Assembly: GCA_038239145.1 (NCBI GenBank) | Contig: JBBSFB010000015.1 | Span: 1-64,000 of the forward strand | DNA: 64,000 bases | Source: PALSA-610 sp038239145 | GTDB lineage: Bacteria > Actinomycetota > Acidimicrobiia > IMCC26256 > PALSA-610 | Direction of reading: 5' to 3' | Part shown: positions 24,900-33,072 of the stretch, in pieces | Numbering within the stretch: the first letter of the stretch is position 1 | Layout: every line of letters starts with the position of its first letter | Program-made: the position numbers and the translations under genes | The notes under the pieces: model-generated | Seen by the model: the letters and a program-made list of their open reading frames with translations, nothing else | Databases searched by the model: none | Told to the model about the DNA's origin: nothing

Positions 24900-27404
24900 A
24901 TGTTGGGGATCGGAGCGTTGGGGGCTTCGAGCGCCGCGTACTACCTGGACACCGTCGCGTCCGGCCGTGAGGACTACTACCTGGGTGCGGGAGAAGCTCC
25001 CGGCGTCTGGCTCGGCGCAGACGCCGCGACGCTCGGTCTCGACGGCACCGTCGAACCGGCCGCCTTGCATGCGGTGCTCGAGGGTATCGACCCCAGGGAC
25101 GGCGCCCGGTTGGACCGGGCCCGGGCGAACCGGGCCCCGGGCTTCGATCTCACGTTCTCGGCCCCCAAGTCGGTGTCGATCATGCATGCCCTCACCAACC
25201 GCAATATCGGTGCCCAGGTGCGCGACGCGCACGATCACGCCGTCACTGCCGCGCTCGGATGGCTGGAACAGAACGCGTGTGTCGTCCGTCGCGGCGCCGG
25301 CGGGATCCACACCGCGGCCGGTGACGGGTTCGTCGCGGCGGGTTTCCGGCATCGGACCAGCCGTGCCGGTGACCCCCACCTGCACACCCATGTGTTGGTC
25401 GCGAACCTGACCCGCGGACCAGACGCTCATTGGAGCGCCTTCGACGCTCGACACCTGTACGCGTTGGCGAAGACCGCCGGCTACCTCTACGAGGCGCACC
25501 TCCGCCACGACCTCACCGCCGCACTCGGTTTGGAGTGGGGTGAGGTTCGCAATGGGATCGCGGACCTAGCCGGTGTCCCCCGTCCCCTGATCGATGACCT
25601 GTCGCAGCGACGGCATCAGATCCTTGAACGGCTCGACGAGCTCGGCTGGCACTCCGCCCGCGCCGCGCAAGTCGCCACCCTCGACACCCGCACGAGCAAA
25701 GACCCCAACCTCGACGTCAATGCACTCACCGTCGATTGGCGAGACATCGCCGCCGCCCACGGCATCACCAGCCAGACCCTGACCACGTTGACCGGCCGAG
25801 CCACGGCTCCCCCGCTGCTGTCGAGACGTGTGCGGGAGATCGATGAGCAGTTGGCTGGACCAGACGGATTGACCGCGCATGCGTCAACGTTCGATCGCCG
25901 CCACGTCCTCCAAGCCTGGTGCAACCAGCTGACCGCGGGCGCGCCGATCAGCGAAGTCGAACAGCTCGCGGATCGGACGCTCGCCGATCCGGCGATCGTG
26001 CAACTGCGCGGTCGGGAGGCCTCGGTCACGATGAAACGCGCCGATCGCCGCCGCATGGAAGCCCCCAACCTCGGCGCCCGCTACTCCACCGCCGACCTGC
26101 TCGCCCTCGAACAACGACTCCTCACCGACTCCGTCAAGCGCGCGACCGAAAGCGTCGGCGCAGTTGACCACTCGGACCTCGTCGAAGCCATCCGCCGCCA
26201 CCCCCACCTCAGCCACGAACAACGACGGATGGTCCGCACCCTCACCACCTCCGGACGCGGAGTCGACGTCGTCATCGCACCCGCGGGCGCAGGCAAGACC
26301 ACCGCCCTCGCCGCCGCCCGCGACGCCTGGCACACCGCCGGATACCGCGTCATCGGCTGCGCCGTCTCGGCCCGCGCCGCACACCAACTCCAAACCGGCG
26401 CCGGAATCCGCTCCTACACCATCGCGACACTCCGCCAAGAGCTCGCCCAAGGACAAACCATCCCCCCGGGCACTGTCCTCGTCGTTGACGAAGCCGGCAT
26501 GGCCGGCACCCGCACCCTCGCCCCACTCCTCGCCGCCGCCAACGCCGCCCGGATCAAGACTGTCCTCGTCGGCGACCCCAAACAACTCCCCGAAATCGAC
26601 GCCGGCGGCATGCTCCGCGCCCTCGACCAACACATCGGCGGCATCGACCTCAAAGAAAACCGACGCCAACACGAAGCCTGGGAACGCGAAGCCCTCACCC
26701 ACCTCCGCGAAGGCCGCGCCCACCAAGCACTCCCCCTCTACGACCTCCACCAGCGCATCACCTCCGAACCCACCGCCAACGCAGCCCGCGACCACCTCGT
26801 CCACGACTACCTCGCCGCCTACCAGTCCGGTGACCGCGTCCTCATGGTCGCGATGCGCTGGCGCGACATCCACGAACTCAACCACCGCGCCCGCGTCCTA
26901 CTCCTCGCCGAGGGGCAGATCGACGGCCCCGTCCTCGAGATCGGCGGCCGCGACTTCCAACCCGGCGACCGCATCATGACCCTGCGCAACCAACGCCGGC
27001 TCGGGATCACGAACGGCACCACCGGCACCATCGAATCCGTCGACCCCAAGGCCCGAACGCTCAGCATGCGTACCGACGAAGGAACCGCCGTCGCGCTGCC
27101 CGCCAGCTACCTGCACGCCGACACCATCGTCCACGCCTACGCCACCACCATCCACAAAGCCCAAGGCACCACCGTCGACCGCGCCTTCATCTACGCCGAC
27201 GACCAACTCGCCCGCGAAACCGCCTACACCGCCATGTCACGAGGCGCGACCGAGAACCGGATCTACCTCGCCCACTCCCTCGCCAAAGAACCCGACCACG
27301 GCCACCACCAAACCCACGACGCCCGCCGAGAACTCACCCGCAACCTCCAACGCAGCCAAGCCCAACACCTCGCCGTCGAACACGACCACGGCATCGAGCT
27401 CTGA
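24900..27404 (+). CDS. MobF relaxase/helicase (TrwC/TraA type), element B
   Basis: Nicks one strand at the origin of transfer, stays bound through a tyrosine and unwinds the DNA for export. ATG 24900 is chosen because the homologous start in element A aligns here; upstream in-frame sequence has no family similarity. It has 834 residues. The relaxase domain shows YY pairs at 14-15 and 26-27 and the metal triad His160/162/164 in HLHTHVLVANL. The helicase shows Walker A APAGAGKTT near 460, Walker B VLVVDEAGMAG, VGDPKQLPEIDAGG, ENRRQHEAWER, TIHKAQGTTVDR and TAMSRG. It ends soon after the helicase, lacking the tail seen in element A. Confidence 0.96.
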   Translation: MLGIGALGASSAAYYLDTVASGREDYYLGAGEAPGVWLGADAATLGLDGTVEPAALHAVLEGIDPRDGARLDRARANRAPGFDLTFSAPKSVSIMHALTNRNIGAQVRDAHDHAVTAALGWLEQNACVVRRGAGGIHTAAGDGFVAAGFRHRTSRAGDPHLHTHVLVANLTRGPDAHWSAFDARHLYALAKTAGYLYEAHLRHDLTAALGLEWGEVRNGIADLAGVPRPLIDDLSQRRHQILERLDELGWHSARAAQVATLDTRTSKDPNLDVNALTVDWRDIAAAHGITSQTLTTLTGRATAPPLLSRRVREIDEQLAGPDGLTAHASTFDRRHVLQAWCNQLTAGAPISEVEQLADRTLADPAIVQLRGREASVTMKRADRRRMEAPNLGARYSTADLLALEQRLLTDSVKRATESVGAVDHSDLVEAIRRHPHLSHEQRRMVRTLTTSGRGVDVVIAPAGAGKTTALAAARDAWHTAGYRVIGCAVSARAAHQLQTGAGIRSYTIATLRQELAQGQTIPPGTVLVVDEAGMAGTRTLAPLLAAANAARIKTVLVGDPKQLPEIDAGGMLRALDQHIGGIDLKENRRQHEAWEREALTHLREGRAHQALPLYDLHQRITSEPTANAARDHLVHDYLAAYQSGDRVLMVAMRWRDIHELNHRARVLLLAEGQIDGPVLEIGGRDFQPGDRIMTLRNQRRLGITNGTTGTIESVDPKARTLSMRTDEGTAVALPASYLHADTIVHAYATTIHKAQGTTVDRAFIYADDQLARETAYTAMSRGATENRIYLAHSLAKEPDHGHHQTHDARRELTRNLQRSQAQHLAVEHDHGIEL

Positions 27405-27471
27405 TGGAACGTCGACCGACCGGGACATCGAACATGACGCGTTCCGCGAACGCGACGCGCCCTTCCCATAG

Positions 27472-27756
27472 GTGGAAGACATGAGACCGACAAGCCTGGA
27501 GGCGCTGGACAACGATCCGGGCCTGATCCCCTACCGACCCGATCGTCTGGCCATCTCGGTCAGTGAAGCCGCGTCCGTGCTCGGATGCTCGGTCAGCACC
27601 GTGTACCGAATGATCCGCTCCGCCCAGCTCCGTTCCGCGCGCGGTACGGCCAAGGGGAGGATCTTTGTCAACCTGCAGTCGGTGCGTGATTTCGTCGACG
27701 GCGAGGCGGGGGACGCGGCCGCACTCGCTTCGAAACGCAAACGACAGCTTGGTTAG
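27472..27756 (+). CDS. Excisionase-like helix-turn-helix protein
   Basis: A 94-residue protein from GTG 27472 (ATG 27481 is an alternative). The core AISVSEAASVLGCSVSTVYRMIRS (residues about 27-50), then a wing GRIFVNLQSVRDFVD, matches the MerR-like HTH of excisionases. The tail is basic (KRKRQ). It lies between relaxase and integrase and is convergent with the integrase, the two stop regions overlapping by 4 bp. It probably bends DNA at the attachment sites to favour excision. Confidence 0.86.
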   Translation: MEDMRPTSLEALDNDPGLIPYRPDRLAISVSEAASVLGCSVSTVYRMIRSAQLRSARGTAKGRIFVNLQSVRDFVDGEAGDAAALASKRKRQLG

Positions 27757-28928
27757 ACACCTGAGATCACCGCGCCGATTACGTCGGCCGCCTCACGCTG
27801 CGTCGCCGACACGGAGTGCGTATAGAACGCGAGCGTCACCACGGGCGTCGAATGACCGAGCCGGTCCGCCACTGTCTTGGGGTCGACGCCGGCCGCGATC
27901 ATCTGCGTGCCGCAGAGATGTCGAAGATCGTGAAAACGGCATCGGACGCCCGCACGGTCGGCAACCTTCGCGAATCGAGCACTCACTCCATCCGGCCGCA
28001 GCGGGCTCTCGTTGCCAGGCTGCAGCGAGAAGAGATAAGCCGTGCCCCGAAGCTGCACCCCGAGCGTCACGGCCACTTTCTCTGCGTCACGGCAATGTTG
28101 CTCGAGCATCCGGCACGTCGCGGCGTCGAGCGGAACAACGCGAGTCGTCTTTGTTTTGGTCCGCGTGACGGCGATTTTGCCGTGGTTGATCACCACCTGG
28201 CGCTTGACTGCCAACGAACCTGCGGTCGCGTCGAAGTCGTCGAAACGCAGGCCACACAACTCGCCGCGGCGCAACCCCGTTACGGCCGCGAGTCGGACGA
28301 GCGTCGCGAAGGACGGCTGATGGTCATCCGCGGCGCGAACGATCTTGACGTACTCGCTGATAGACGGCGGCGAGATCTCCGGCTTCACGTCGCGCGGAGG
28401 CGATGCGAGCACCGCGACGTTGCGCGACACCACCTCCCACCGCATCCCCTGCGCGAGCACAGCGCTCAAGAGCTTGTGGACCTTTCTCGTCGAACTCGGA
28501 GAGAGCCGCGAGCGGGCAATGCGGTACGTCTCGTCGAGATGCCATGCCGAAAGATCGACGACCGGAATCGCGTCCAGTTGTGCCTTGCAGTGCACGTTCC
28601 ACAATTCCTCGTACAACTCCACGGTCCGCGGAGCGAGATCAACCTTGCTGGCCATGAAGCGCTCGAACAACTCCCCCATCGTCAGCTCGTCGACGGCCTG
28701 CACGCGCGGCTTCTTCACCGACTTGCCATCAGCACCGGAAGTCAGACGGGCGTGCACACGACGCGCGTCACGAAGCGTTCCGCGCACCGTCTCGGAACGC
28801 TGGCCGTAGCCGCCGTCCTCGCGACGCCCCGTGCTCACTACGACGTCGAAGACGCCGCTGCCACGCTCGTAGATCCCGCGCTCCACTCGGCGCCTCGCCG
28901 TCGCTGCCACAGCGGAACGGTAACGCAA
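27753..28928 (-). CDS. int: Tyrosine-type site-specific integrase
   Basis: A 391-residue phage-type integrase that recombines the element with the tRNA-Val site 67 bp away. It has an N-terminal arm-binding-like region, a SAM-like core-binding domain (about 84-180) and the catalytic domain. Catalytic residues are Arg in TGLRRGELCGL, Lys near RTKTKTTR, His and Arg in FHDLRH, His in LGHSTP and the nucleophile Tyr in LAFYTHS. The start appears to be TTG 28928. Candidate arm sites overlap the start, so the integrase may repress its own expression. No transcription terminator separates it from the tRNA side. Confidence 0.96.
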   Translation of the reverse strand: MRYRSAVAATARRRVERGIYERGSGVFDVVVSTGRREDGGYGQRSETVRGTLRDARRVHARLTSGADGKSVKKPRVQAVDELTMGELFERFMASKVDLAPRTVELYEELWNVHCKAQLDAIPVVDLSAWHLDETYRIARSRLSPSSTRKVHKLLSAVLAQGMRWEVVSRNVAVLASPPRDVKPEISPPSISEYVKIVRAADDHQPSFATLVRLAAVTGLRRGELCGLRFDDFDATAGSLAVKRQVVINHGKIAVTRTKTKTTRVVPLDAATCRMLEQHCRDAEKVAVTLGVQLRGTAYLFSLQPGNESPLRPDGVSARFAKVADRAGVRCRFHDLRHLCGTQMIAAGVDPKTVADRLGHSTPVVTLAFYTHSVSATQREAADVIGAVISGV

Positions 28929-28956
28929 TTCTTGGATGGCAGCGATATTCTTGGAT
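28928..28956. repeat. Candidate integrase arm sites, right end
   Basis: ATTCTTGGAT occurs at 28928-28937 and 28947-28956, 39 bp inside the attR core and over the integrase start codon. It matches the pair near attL (7228-7250). Presence of the same word at both inner ends of the element supports a role as arm-type integrase sites. Confidence 0.55.
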
Positions 28957-28994
28957 AGCTTCTATCGAAGCGTTGGACCGAAAGAGCCTATGAC

Positions 28995-29052
28995 CAGGAC
29001 TTTCGTGGTGGGCGCTGGCGGGCTCGAACCGCCGACCCCCTGCTTGTAAGGC
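28995..29052. repeat. attR: 58-bp core shared with attL
   Basis: Identical to 7090-7147. It covers the 3' 47 nt of the tRNA-Val gene plus 11 bp beyond its CCA end. Integration here restores a complete tRNA, because the element carries the same 3' sequence. Confidence 0.9.
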
Positions 29053-29081
29053 AGGTGCTCTACCGACTGAGCTAAACGCCC
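29006..29081 (-). tRNA. tRNA-Val (anticodon TAC)
   Basis: A 76-nt tRNA gene with encoded CCA. The acceptor stem GGGCGTT pairs with AGCGCCC, the anticodon stem CCTGC/GCAGG encloses the loop CTTACAA with anticodon TAC, and the T arm is GGCGG-TTCGAGC-CCGCC. It is the integration site of the neighbouring element; the 3' 47 nt are duplicated at 7101-7147. It appears functional since every stem is intact. Confidence 0.97.
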
Positions 29082-29196
29082 CGACTGAGTCGGGTGACCC
29101 GGCATCAGCCCGGTCTTCCCGCCCCCACACGGTGCTCGGGGACCTCACATAGTGCCAGCTTCCCGAGCGGTGATGTTCACTCGCCGAGAACCGGCG

Positions 29197-29406
29197 TCAG
29201 GCGCGATCGACGAGGGGGCTCGCGGTCCCGGTTGTCGGCGCGCGTCCGCGCGTGTGGTGCGTCAGTCGCGGCGTGGCCACCGATAGTCTCGGCGAATGGT
29301 GGTTGTGGTACTCGACGAACACCACCGAGAGCACGGCCAGCACGACGAGGCACAAAGACGCCACCCGCTGGGCCCGGACGTCCTCTTCTGATGTCGCCCA
29401 ACGCAT
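29197..29406 (-). CDS. Small single-pass membrane protein
   Basis: A frame of 69 residues from ATG 29406. It has an N-terminal RWATSEEDVRAQRV, one hydrophobic helix VASLCLVVLAVLSVVFVEY and a His/Arg/Thr-rich tail. No family is recognised. It lies between the tRNA and the FAD oxidoreductase, on the same strand as both. The membrane segment is the only support; the tail composition is weak evidence for a gene. Confidence 0.4.
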   Translation of the reverse strand: MRWATSEEDVRAQRVASLCLVVLAVLSVVFVEYHNHHSPRLSVATPRLTHHTRGRAPTTGTASPLVDRA

Positions 29407-29531
29407 TCAAGTTCCGATCCCCGCAGATCCGGACCCGCGACTCTCGTCGCCGAAACCCGGACCTACAAGGTGAAAAGCCGTAAATCGGGCGGGGCGCGCA
29501 CGCGCTGTCCGGCGACTGCCGGCTCCCCGGC

Positions 29532-30770
29532 TCAGCCCCGGAGGTAGCGGACGGTCGCCGCTGCGGTGCGCTCACCGCTGAACATCGCACCCTGAATCGA
29601 CGCCGTGTCACGGTGATCGCCACACACGAACATTCCCTCGCCCAACGCGACCCGCTGCTTCGGTCCGAACGGCGGCTGCTGCAACGGCTGACCGTGCGGG
29701 ATCACGTCGGTGCGCAGATGCTCCCAGTCGCCGGTCGTGGAGCCGAACCACGCGGCGAGTTGCTCGCGCGCGCGGGCGGTAACCGTGGGATCGAGCGCGT
29801 CGGGTCCGGGGACGGCCGCGCCGACGAGCGACCGGCCCGCGGGCGCGTACCCCGGCGCGACCTCGCTCATCACCGCGAGATTCTTCACCGGTCCGCTGCC
29901 GTCGCCGTCGAGCACGAGCGTCGGGCCCGGACGCGGCGCCTGCGTCGTCGAGAACCAGCAACATGCCGCCGCCCGCGATCCGGGATCGGGTACCCGCGCC
30001 CCCAATAACTCGTGCGCGACCGGTCCGTCGGTGGCCACGACCACGGCCCGGGCCGCGATCCGTTCGCCGTCGTCGAGCACCACGCCCGAACCCGAGACCT
30101 CGGTGACACGTGCGCCGAAGCGCACGGTTCCGTCGGGAAGCGCCGCGACGAGTTGTGCCGGGATCGCGGCGATGCCGCGGCCGGGGACGGCCGTCGAGCC
30201 GACCGCGAGCATGCGCAGGATCGTGTCGAAGCGGCGGCTCGACACCTCGAGCCGGGGATCGAGCTGGATTCCGGCAAACAACGGTTGCCAGAACGACTGG
30301 ATCATTCGGTCGGAGAACCCGAAACCGGTCAACCGTTCCATCGTGCTCGTGTCCGGTCGACGCAACAGGTCGCGCACCGAGCCGCGCCGCACGTCGACCA
30401 CGATCTGCGCGAGCCTCGCCTTGTCGGCGAGCGTGCCGATCGGCGCCGCGATCGTCTCCGGAATCTGCAAGGGCCGTCGCAACGGGTCGCCGACTCGGTG
30501 GAACCCGCCCCGTACCCGCACGACTGCGCCCGGATCGAAGTAGCCGAGATCAAGCGAGTCGAGGTCGAGCCGCAGTTGCACCTGCGGATAGGCGGTCAAC
30601 AGGATCTGGAATCCCCGATCGAGCACGAACCCGTCGACCGAGTCGGAACGTACCCGCCCGCCCGCACCGTCGGACGCTTCCACGACGAGGCAGTCGACGC
30701 CGGCACGGGTCAGGTCTTGCGCGCAGACCAGCCCGGCGAGGCCCGCTCCCACGACGACGACATCACGCAC
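29532..30770 (-). CDS. FAD-dependent NAD(P)-binding amine-oxidase-like oxidoreductase
   Basis: About 412 residues from GTG 30770, chosen because the dinucleotide fold starts right there (DVVVVGAGLAGLVCA, then a Glu in VVEASDGAGGRVRS). The C-terminal FAD region FVCGDHRDTASIQGAMFSGERTA is typical of the phytoene desaturase/protoporphyrinogen oxidase/amine oxidase group. The substrate cannot be told; such proteins in actinobacteria are annotated as NAD(P)/FAD-dependent oxidoreductases. It stands alone on the minus strand. Confidence 0.87.
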   Translation of the reverse strand: MRDVVVVGAGLAGLVCAQDLTRAGVDCLVVEASDGAGGRVRSDSVDGFVLDRGFQILLTAYPQVQLRLDLDSLDLGYFDPGAVVRVRGGFHRVGDPLRRPLQIPETIAAPIGTLADKARLAQIVVDVRRGSVRDLLRRPDTSTMERLTGFGFSDRMIQSFWQPLFAGIQLDPRLEVSSRRFDTILRMLAVGSTAVPGRGIAAIPAQLVAALPDGTVRFGARVTEVSGSGVVLDDGERIAARAVVVATDGPVAHELLGARVPDPGSRAAACCWFSTTQAPRPGPTLVLDGDGSGPVKNLAVMSEVAPGYAPAGRSLVGAAVPGPDALDPTVTARAREQLAAWFGSTTGDWEHLRTDVIPHGQPLQQPPFGPKQRVALGEGMFVCGDHRDTASIQGAMFSGERTAAATVRYLRG

Positions 30771-30865
30771 GGAAACCGCTGGAGACGGAGATTGCGCGAC
30801 GCAGCATGATCGATGGTTCCCGCATCGCCCGAGCCGCAACCCGGAATCGACGAGAACCGCCCCGA

Positions 30866-31321
30866 CTACAGCTCTTCTTCGGAAACCACTTCGATCCCTG
30901 CGGCTCGCAGCGCCGCTGCGGTGACACCTTCTCCCGCGCGCAATGTGCGCGAGAACGAGCCGTCGTAGATCTGGGCGCTCCCGCACGACGGGCTGCGCGC
31001 TTTCAACACCGCTCGGCTCGCGCCCACGGCCCGGGCGAGCTCCACCGCGGCCCGGGCGCCGCGCTCGTACTCTGCGGTGACGTCATCGCCGTCGACGTTC
31101 ACCACGCGGTCGCCGATCCGTTCCGCCGCGGGTCGAGGGGTCGTCAGGCCACCACAGGCCTCGGGACAGATCGGCACGAGTCGGTGCGTCGCCGCAAGCA
31201 CTTCGACGACCTCACGGCGAGAGTGGCCGGCCTCGTGATTGCACCGCACCCCGAGCAGACAAGACGACACGAGCAGAGCCGGCCGGAGGTCCGGAGGGAC
31301 GTCGGCCCCACGCGTCGTCAC
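30866..31321 (-). CDS. DUF523 family protein (YbbK-like)
   Basis: A 151-residue protein from GTG 31321. It shows the conserved DUF523 features: LLVSSCLLGVRCNHEAGHSR near the start, PICPEACGGLTTPRP, and LKARSPSCGSAQIYDGSFS, with paired Cys residues that suggest a metal or thiol-based role. The biochemical function is unknown in the family. It begins about 155 bp beyond the 3' end of whiB7 on the same strand. Confidence 0.9.
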   Translation of the reverse strand: MTTRGADVPPDLRPALLVSSCLLGVRCNHEAGHSRREVVEVLAATHRLVPICPEACGGLTTPRPAAERIGDRVVNVDGDDVTAEYERGARAAVELARAVGASRAVLKARSPSCGSAQIYDGSFSRTLRAGEGVTAAALRAAGIEVVSEEEL

Positions 31322-31476
31322 GCAACGACGGTACCGGGTCGACCCGGGTCGGCGACGGGAGGCAACCGGCCCCCCGCCGGGCTCGTCGCCCGCAGACCGG
31401 GACTCGCATCGGTGGACGACGGGGGGAAGCCGTCCACGTCTCGTTGTCCCGGTCCGCACTGACGGCGACCGGTCTC

Positions 31477-31806
31477 TCAGGCAGATTGCGCCTGCGGGAC
31501 CTCGACCTCCTCGGGCCGGATCTTGCGCGGACGCCCGCGCTTGCGCTTCTGGGCGACGATCTTGCCGTTCACGAACAGCTCGCCACCCCAGACGCCCCAC
31601 GGCTCGCGCCGCTCCCGGGCCCCTTCGAGGCACGTCTCCCGCACCGGGCATTCGAGGCAGAACGCCTTGGCCGCCGCGATGTCGTCGAGCTGCTCGGAGA
31701 AGAACAGCTCCGTCATCGAGCCGCTGCCGTCGTTACAGAGCGCGAGCTCCTGCCAGTCTGGTTCTCGGTTGATCTCGTCGGTCTGGAAAGGCTGGATGGC
31801 GAACAT
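31477..31806 (-). CDS. whiB7: WhiB7-type transcription activator of intrinsic antibiotic resistance
   Basis: A 109-residue iron-sulfur regulator. Four Cys ligands are visible (Cys24, 50, 53, 59). The turn EPWGVWGGE (68-76) and the AT-hook RGRPRK (90-95) are the two hallmarks that separate WhiB7 from other WhiB proteins. WhiB7 works with the primary sigma factor at promoters carrying an AT-rich box beside the -35 element, and drives efflux, ribosome-protection and self-expression genes after translation inhibition. A GGGGAG ribosome site precedes ATG 31806. The 470-bp leader has promoter, upstream ORF and terminator signals matching known whiB7 control. Confidence 0.92.
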   Translation of the reverse strand: MFAIQPFQTDEINREPDWQELALCNDGSGSMTELFFSEQLDDIAAAKAFCLECPVRETCLEGARERREPWGVWGGELFVNGKIVAQKRKRGRPRKIRPEEVEVPQAQSA

Positions 31807-31923
31807 CGCCGATCACTCCCCGTTTTTCTCGTCGTTCGTGTTCGTCGTTCGCGTTCGTCGTGTCGTGGGTGGGCTTCGGTGGATGGATCTTCGTGGTGGC
31901 GACTTCGCAACCCGATTTCGGGC

Positions 31924-31957
31924 AAACAAAAAGGCCGCCGGGTTGCCCCGACGGCCT
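31924..31957 (-). terminator. Intrinsic terminator in the whiB7 leader
   Basis: Read on the minus strand, AAGGCCGTCGGG and CCCGGCGGCCTT form a 12-bp stem (one T-G pair) around a GCAA loop, followed by TTTGTTT. It lies about 118 nt upstream of the whiB7 start and 25 nt after the stop of a candidate upstream ORF. No gene ends directly here, so its likely job is attenuation of whiB7. Confidence 0.8.
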
Positions 31958-31982
31958 TGCGGATGCTCCCTGGTAGCGGCTG

Positions 31983-32156
31983 CTACGGATGGGACACCTC
32001 GAGGCGTCGGGGCCGGCCATGCTTCGATGCCGTCGTACCGAGCGAGATCGGGGACCAGGGCATGAATACGGCCGATGCCGGGCACGGCTGGAAGGCACGC
32101 ACGCGCGCGTTCCGGGCCATGGCATTGGCTCGGTTTGCGTACGTGGCGGTGGTCAT
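31983..32156 (-). CDS. Candidate leader peptide (upstream ORF) of whiB7
   Basis: A 57-codon frame from ATG 32156, with AGAAGG about 10 nt before the start, ending at TAG 31983 just before the leader terminator. The peptide begins MTTATYANRANAMARNARV and has no recognisable domain. In known whiB7 leaders, ribosome stalling on an upstream ORF prevents terminator formation. Here position fits but codon use has not been tested, and a shorter frame may be the real one. Confidence 0.42.
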   Translation of the reverse strand: MTTATYANRANAMARNARVRAFQPCPASAVFMPWSPISLGTTASKHGRPRRLEVSHP

Positions 32157-32193
32157 GCGCGTGCCTTCTCGTGCGTCCAACATTCGAGCGTTC

Positions 32194-32231
32194 ATCCGAC
32201 CATGATCGGAAACGTCCGTCAAATGATTTTT
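32194..32231 (-). promoter_or_regulatory. whiB7 promoter with AT-rich WhiB7 box
   Basis: On the minus strand TTGACG (32222-32217) is a good -35 element; 17 bp further TCGGAT (32199-32194) could be the -10. Immediately before the -35 is the AT-rich AAAAATCA (32231-32224), the arrangement recognised by the WhiB7 AT-hook in known autoregulated promoters. The predicted transcript would begin near 32187, just ahead of the upstream ORF. Confidence 0.58.
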
Positions 32232-32280
32232 GCGGACCCTGACATCGATCGGGTGGATCGACCCGAATCGGAGCCGAAAT

Positions 32281-33072
32281 TCAGGTGTCGCCGCGGCTCG
32301 CGGCGGCAATCCGCAGCAGCTCGGCGTGGACGGCCGGCGGACCGGCCAAGATGTTGCCCGACCGGAGCCAGGCCCGGTCGTTGCCGGCCCAGTCGGTGAC
32401 GACGCCGCCCACCTCCCGGACGATGACGCCCCCGGCGGCCACGTCCCACGGCCCGAGGTGGAGCTCGAAAAACCCGTCGAACACGCCCTCCGCGGTCCAG
32501 CACAGGTCGAGGCTCGCGGCCCCGACCCGACGAACGTCCTCGAAGCCCCGCAGCGCGGCCGCGAGCGCGTACTCGTAGCGGGGCAGTAACTCCTTGTGCC
32601 GGAAGGGGAAGCCGGTCGACACGATCGCCTGCTCCCCCGGGCGGGTGCTGACGTGCAGCGGCTTGTCGTCGCGGAACGCGCCGACGCCCTGGGCCGCATA
32701 GAACGTGCGATCGAGCAGCGGTGCGTGCACCACGCCGACGACGGGCTCACCGTCGGCGATCATCCCCACCGACACGCCGACCGCGTCGAAACCGTGCACG
32801 AAGTTCGACGTCCCGTCGAGGGGATCGACGAGCCAGCCGGTGTCGAAGTCCTCGCCGCCCGCCTCTTCGCCGTACACCGGCAAACCCGATTCGCGGATCA
32901 GCAGTTCGCGGATCGCCTTCTCGCTCGCGAGATCGGCTTCGCTGACCCAATCGCCCGGGGACTTCTCCCGCACGACTTCGAGCTTCCCGAAGTAACTCCG
33001 CACGATCTCGCCGCCCGCGTGGGCGGCGCGATTCGCGACGCTGAGCAAAGCGCTGTAGTCGAGCACGCTCAT
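32281..33072 (-). CDS. Inositol monophosphatase family protein
   Basis: A 263-residue Mg-dependent phosphatase (inositol-1-phosphatase, CysQ or histidinol-phosphatase type). ATG 33072 overlaps the preceding gene by 4 bp. Metal-site motifs are present: GEEAGGED (with the metal Glu), LVDPLDGTSNFVHGF (the DPLDGT motif) and GPWDVAAGGVIVREVGG near the end (WDxAAG). It probably hydrolyses a sugar or inositol phosphate. It forms a two-gene unit with the next entry, and its transcript would run towards the whiB7 leader. Confidence 0.93.
   Translation of the reverse strand: MSVLDYSALLSVANRAAHAGGEIVRSYFGKLEVVREKSPGDWVSEADLASEKAIRELLIRESGLPVYGEEAGGEDFDTGWLVDPLDGTSNFVHGFDAVGVSVGMIADGEPVVGVVHAPLLDRTFYAAQGVGAFRDDKPLHVSTRPGEQAIVSTGFPFRHKELLPRYEYALAAALRGFEDVRRVGAASLDLCWTAEGVFDGFFELHLGPWDVAAGGVIVREVGGVVTDWAGNDRAWLRSGNILAGPPAVHAELLRIAAASRGDT

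Larger units (their letters stand above)
7090..29052. mobile_element. 21.9-kb integrative and mobilizable element in tRNA-Val (element B)
   Basis: The element lies between the 58-bp direct repeats at 7090-7147 and 28995-29052. It carries a tyrosine integrase next to the intact tRNA gene, an HTH excisionase-like gene, a MobF relaxase and about 16 kb of cargo: uppP, a PAP2 gene, dedA, two two-component systems, an ABC exporter operon, a beta-propeller lipoprotein and small proteins. No VirB/TrbC-like secretion genes, coupling protein or replication initiator is recognisable, so it is best called mobilizable rather than self-conjugative. Its left border touches another relaxase-bearing remnant, suggesting accretion of elements at one tRNA site. 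Confidence 0.88.

Noticed and set aside
7090..29052. Self-transmissible conjugative element (ICE)
   Set aside because: A relaxase and integrase are present, but no coupling protein, VirB4-like ATPase or pilus genes are visible, so mobilizable element is the safer name.
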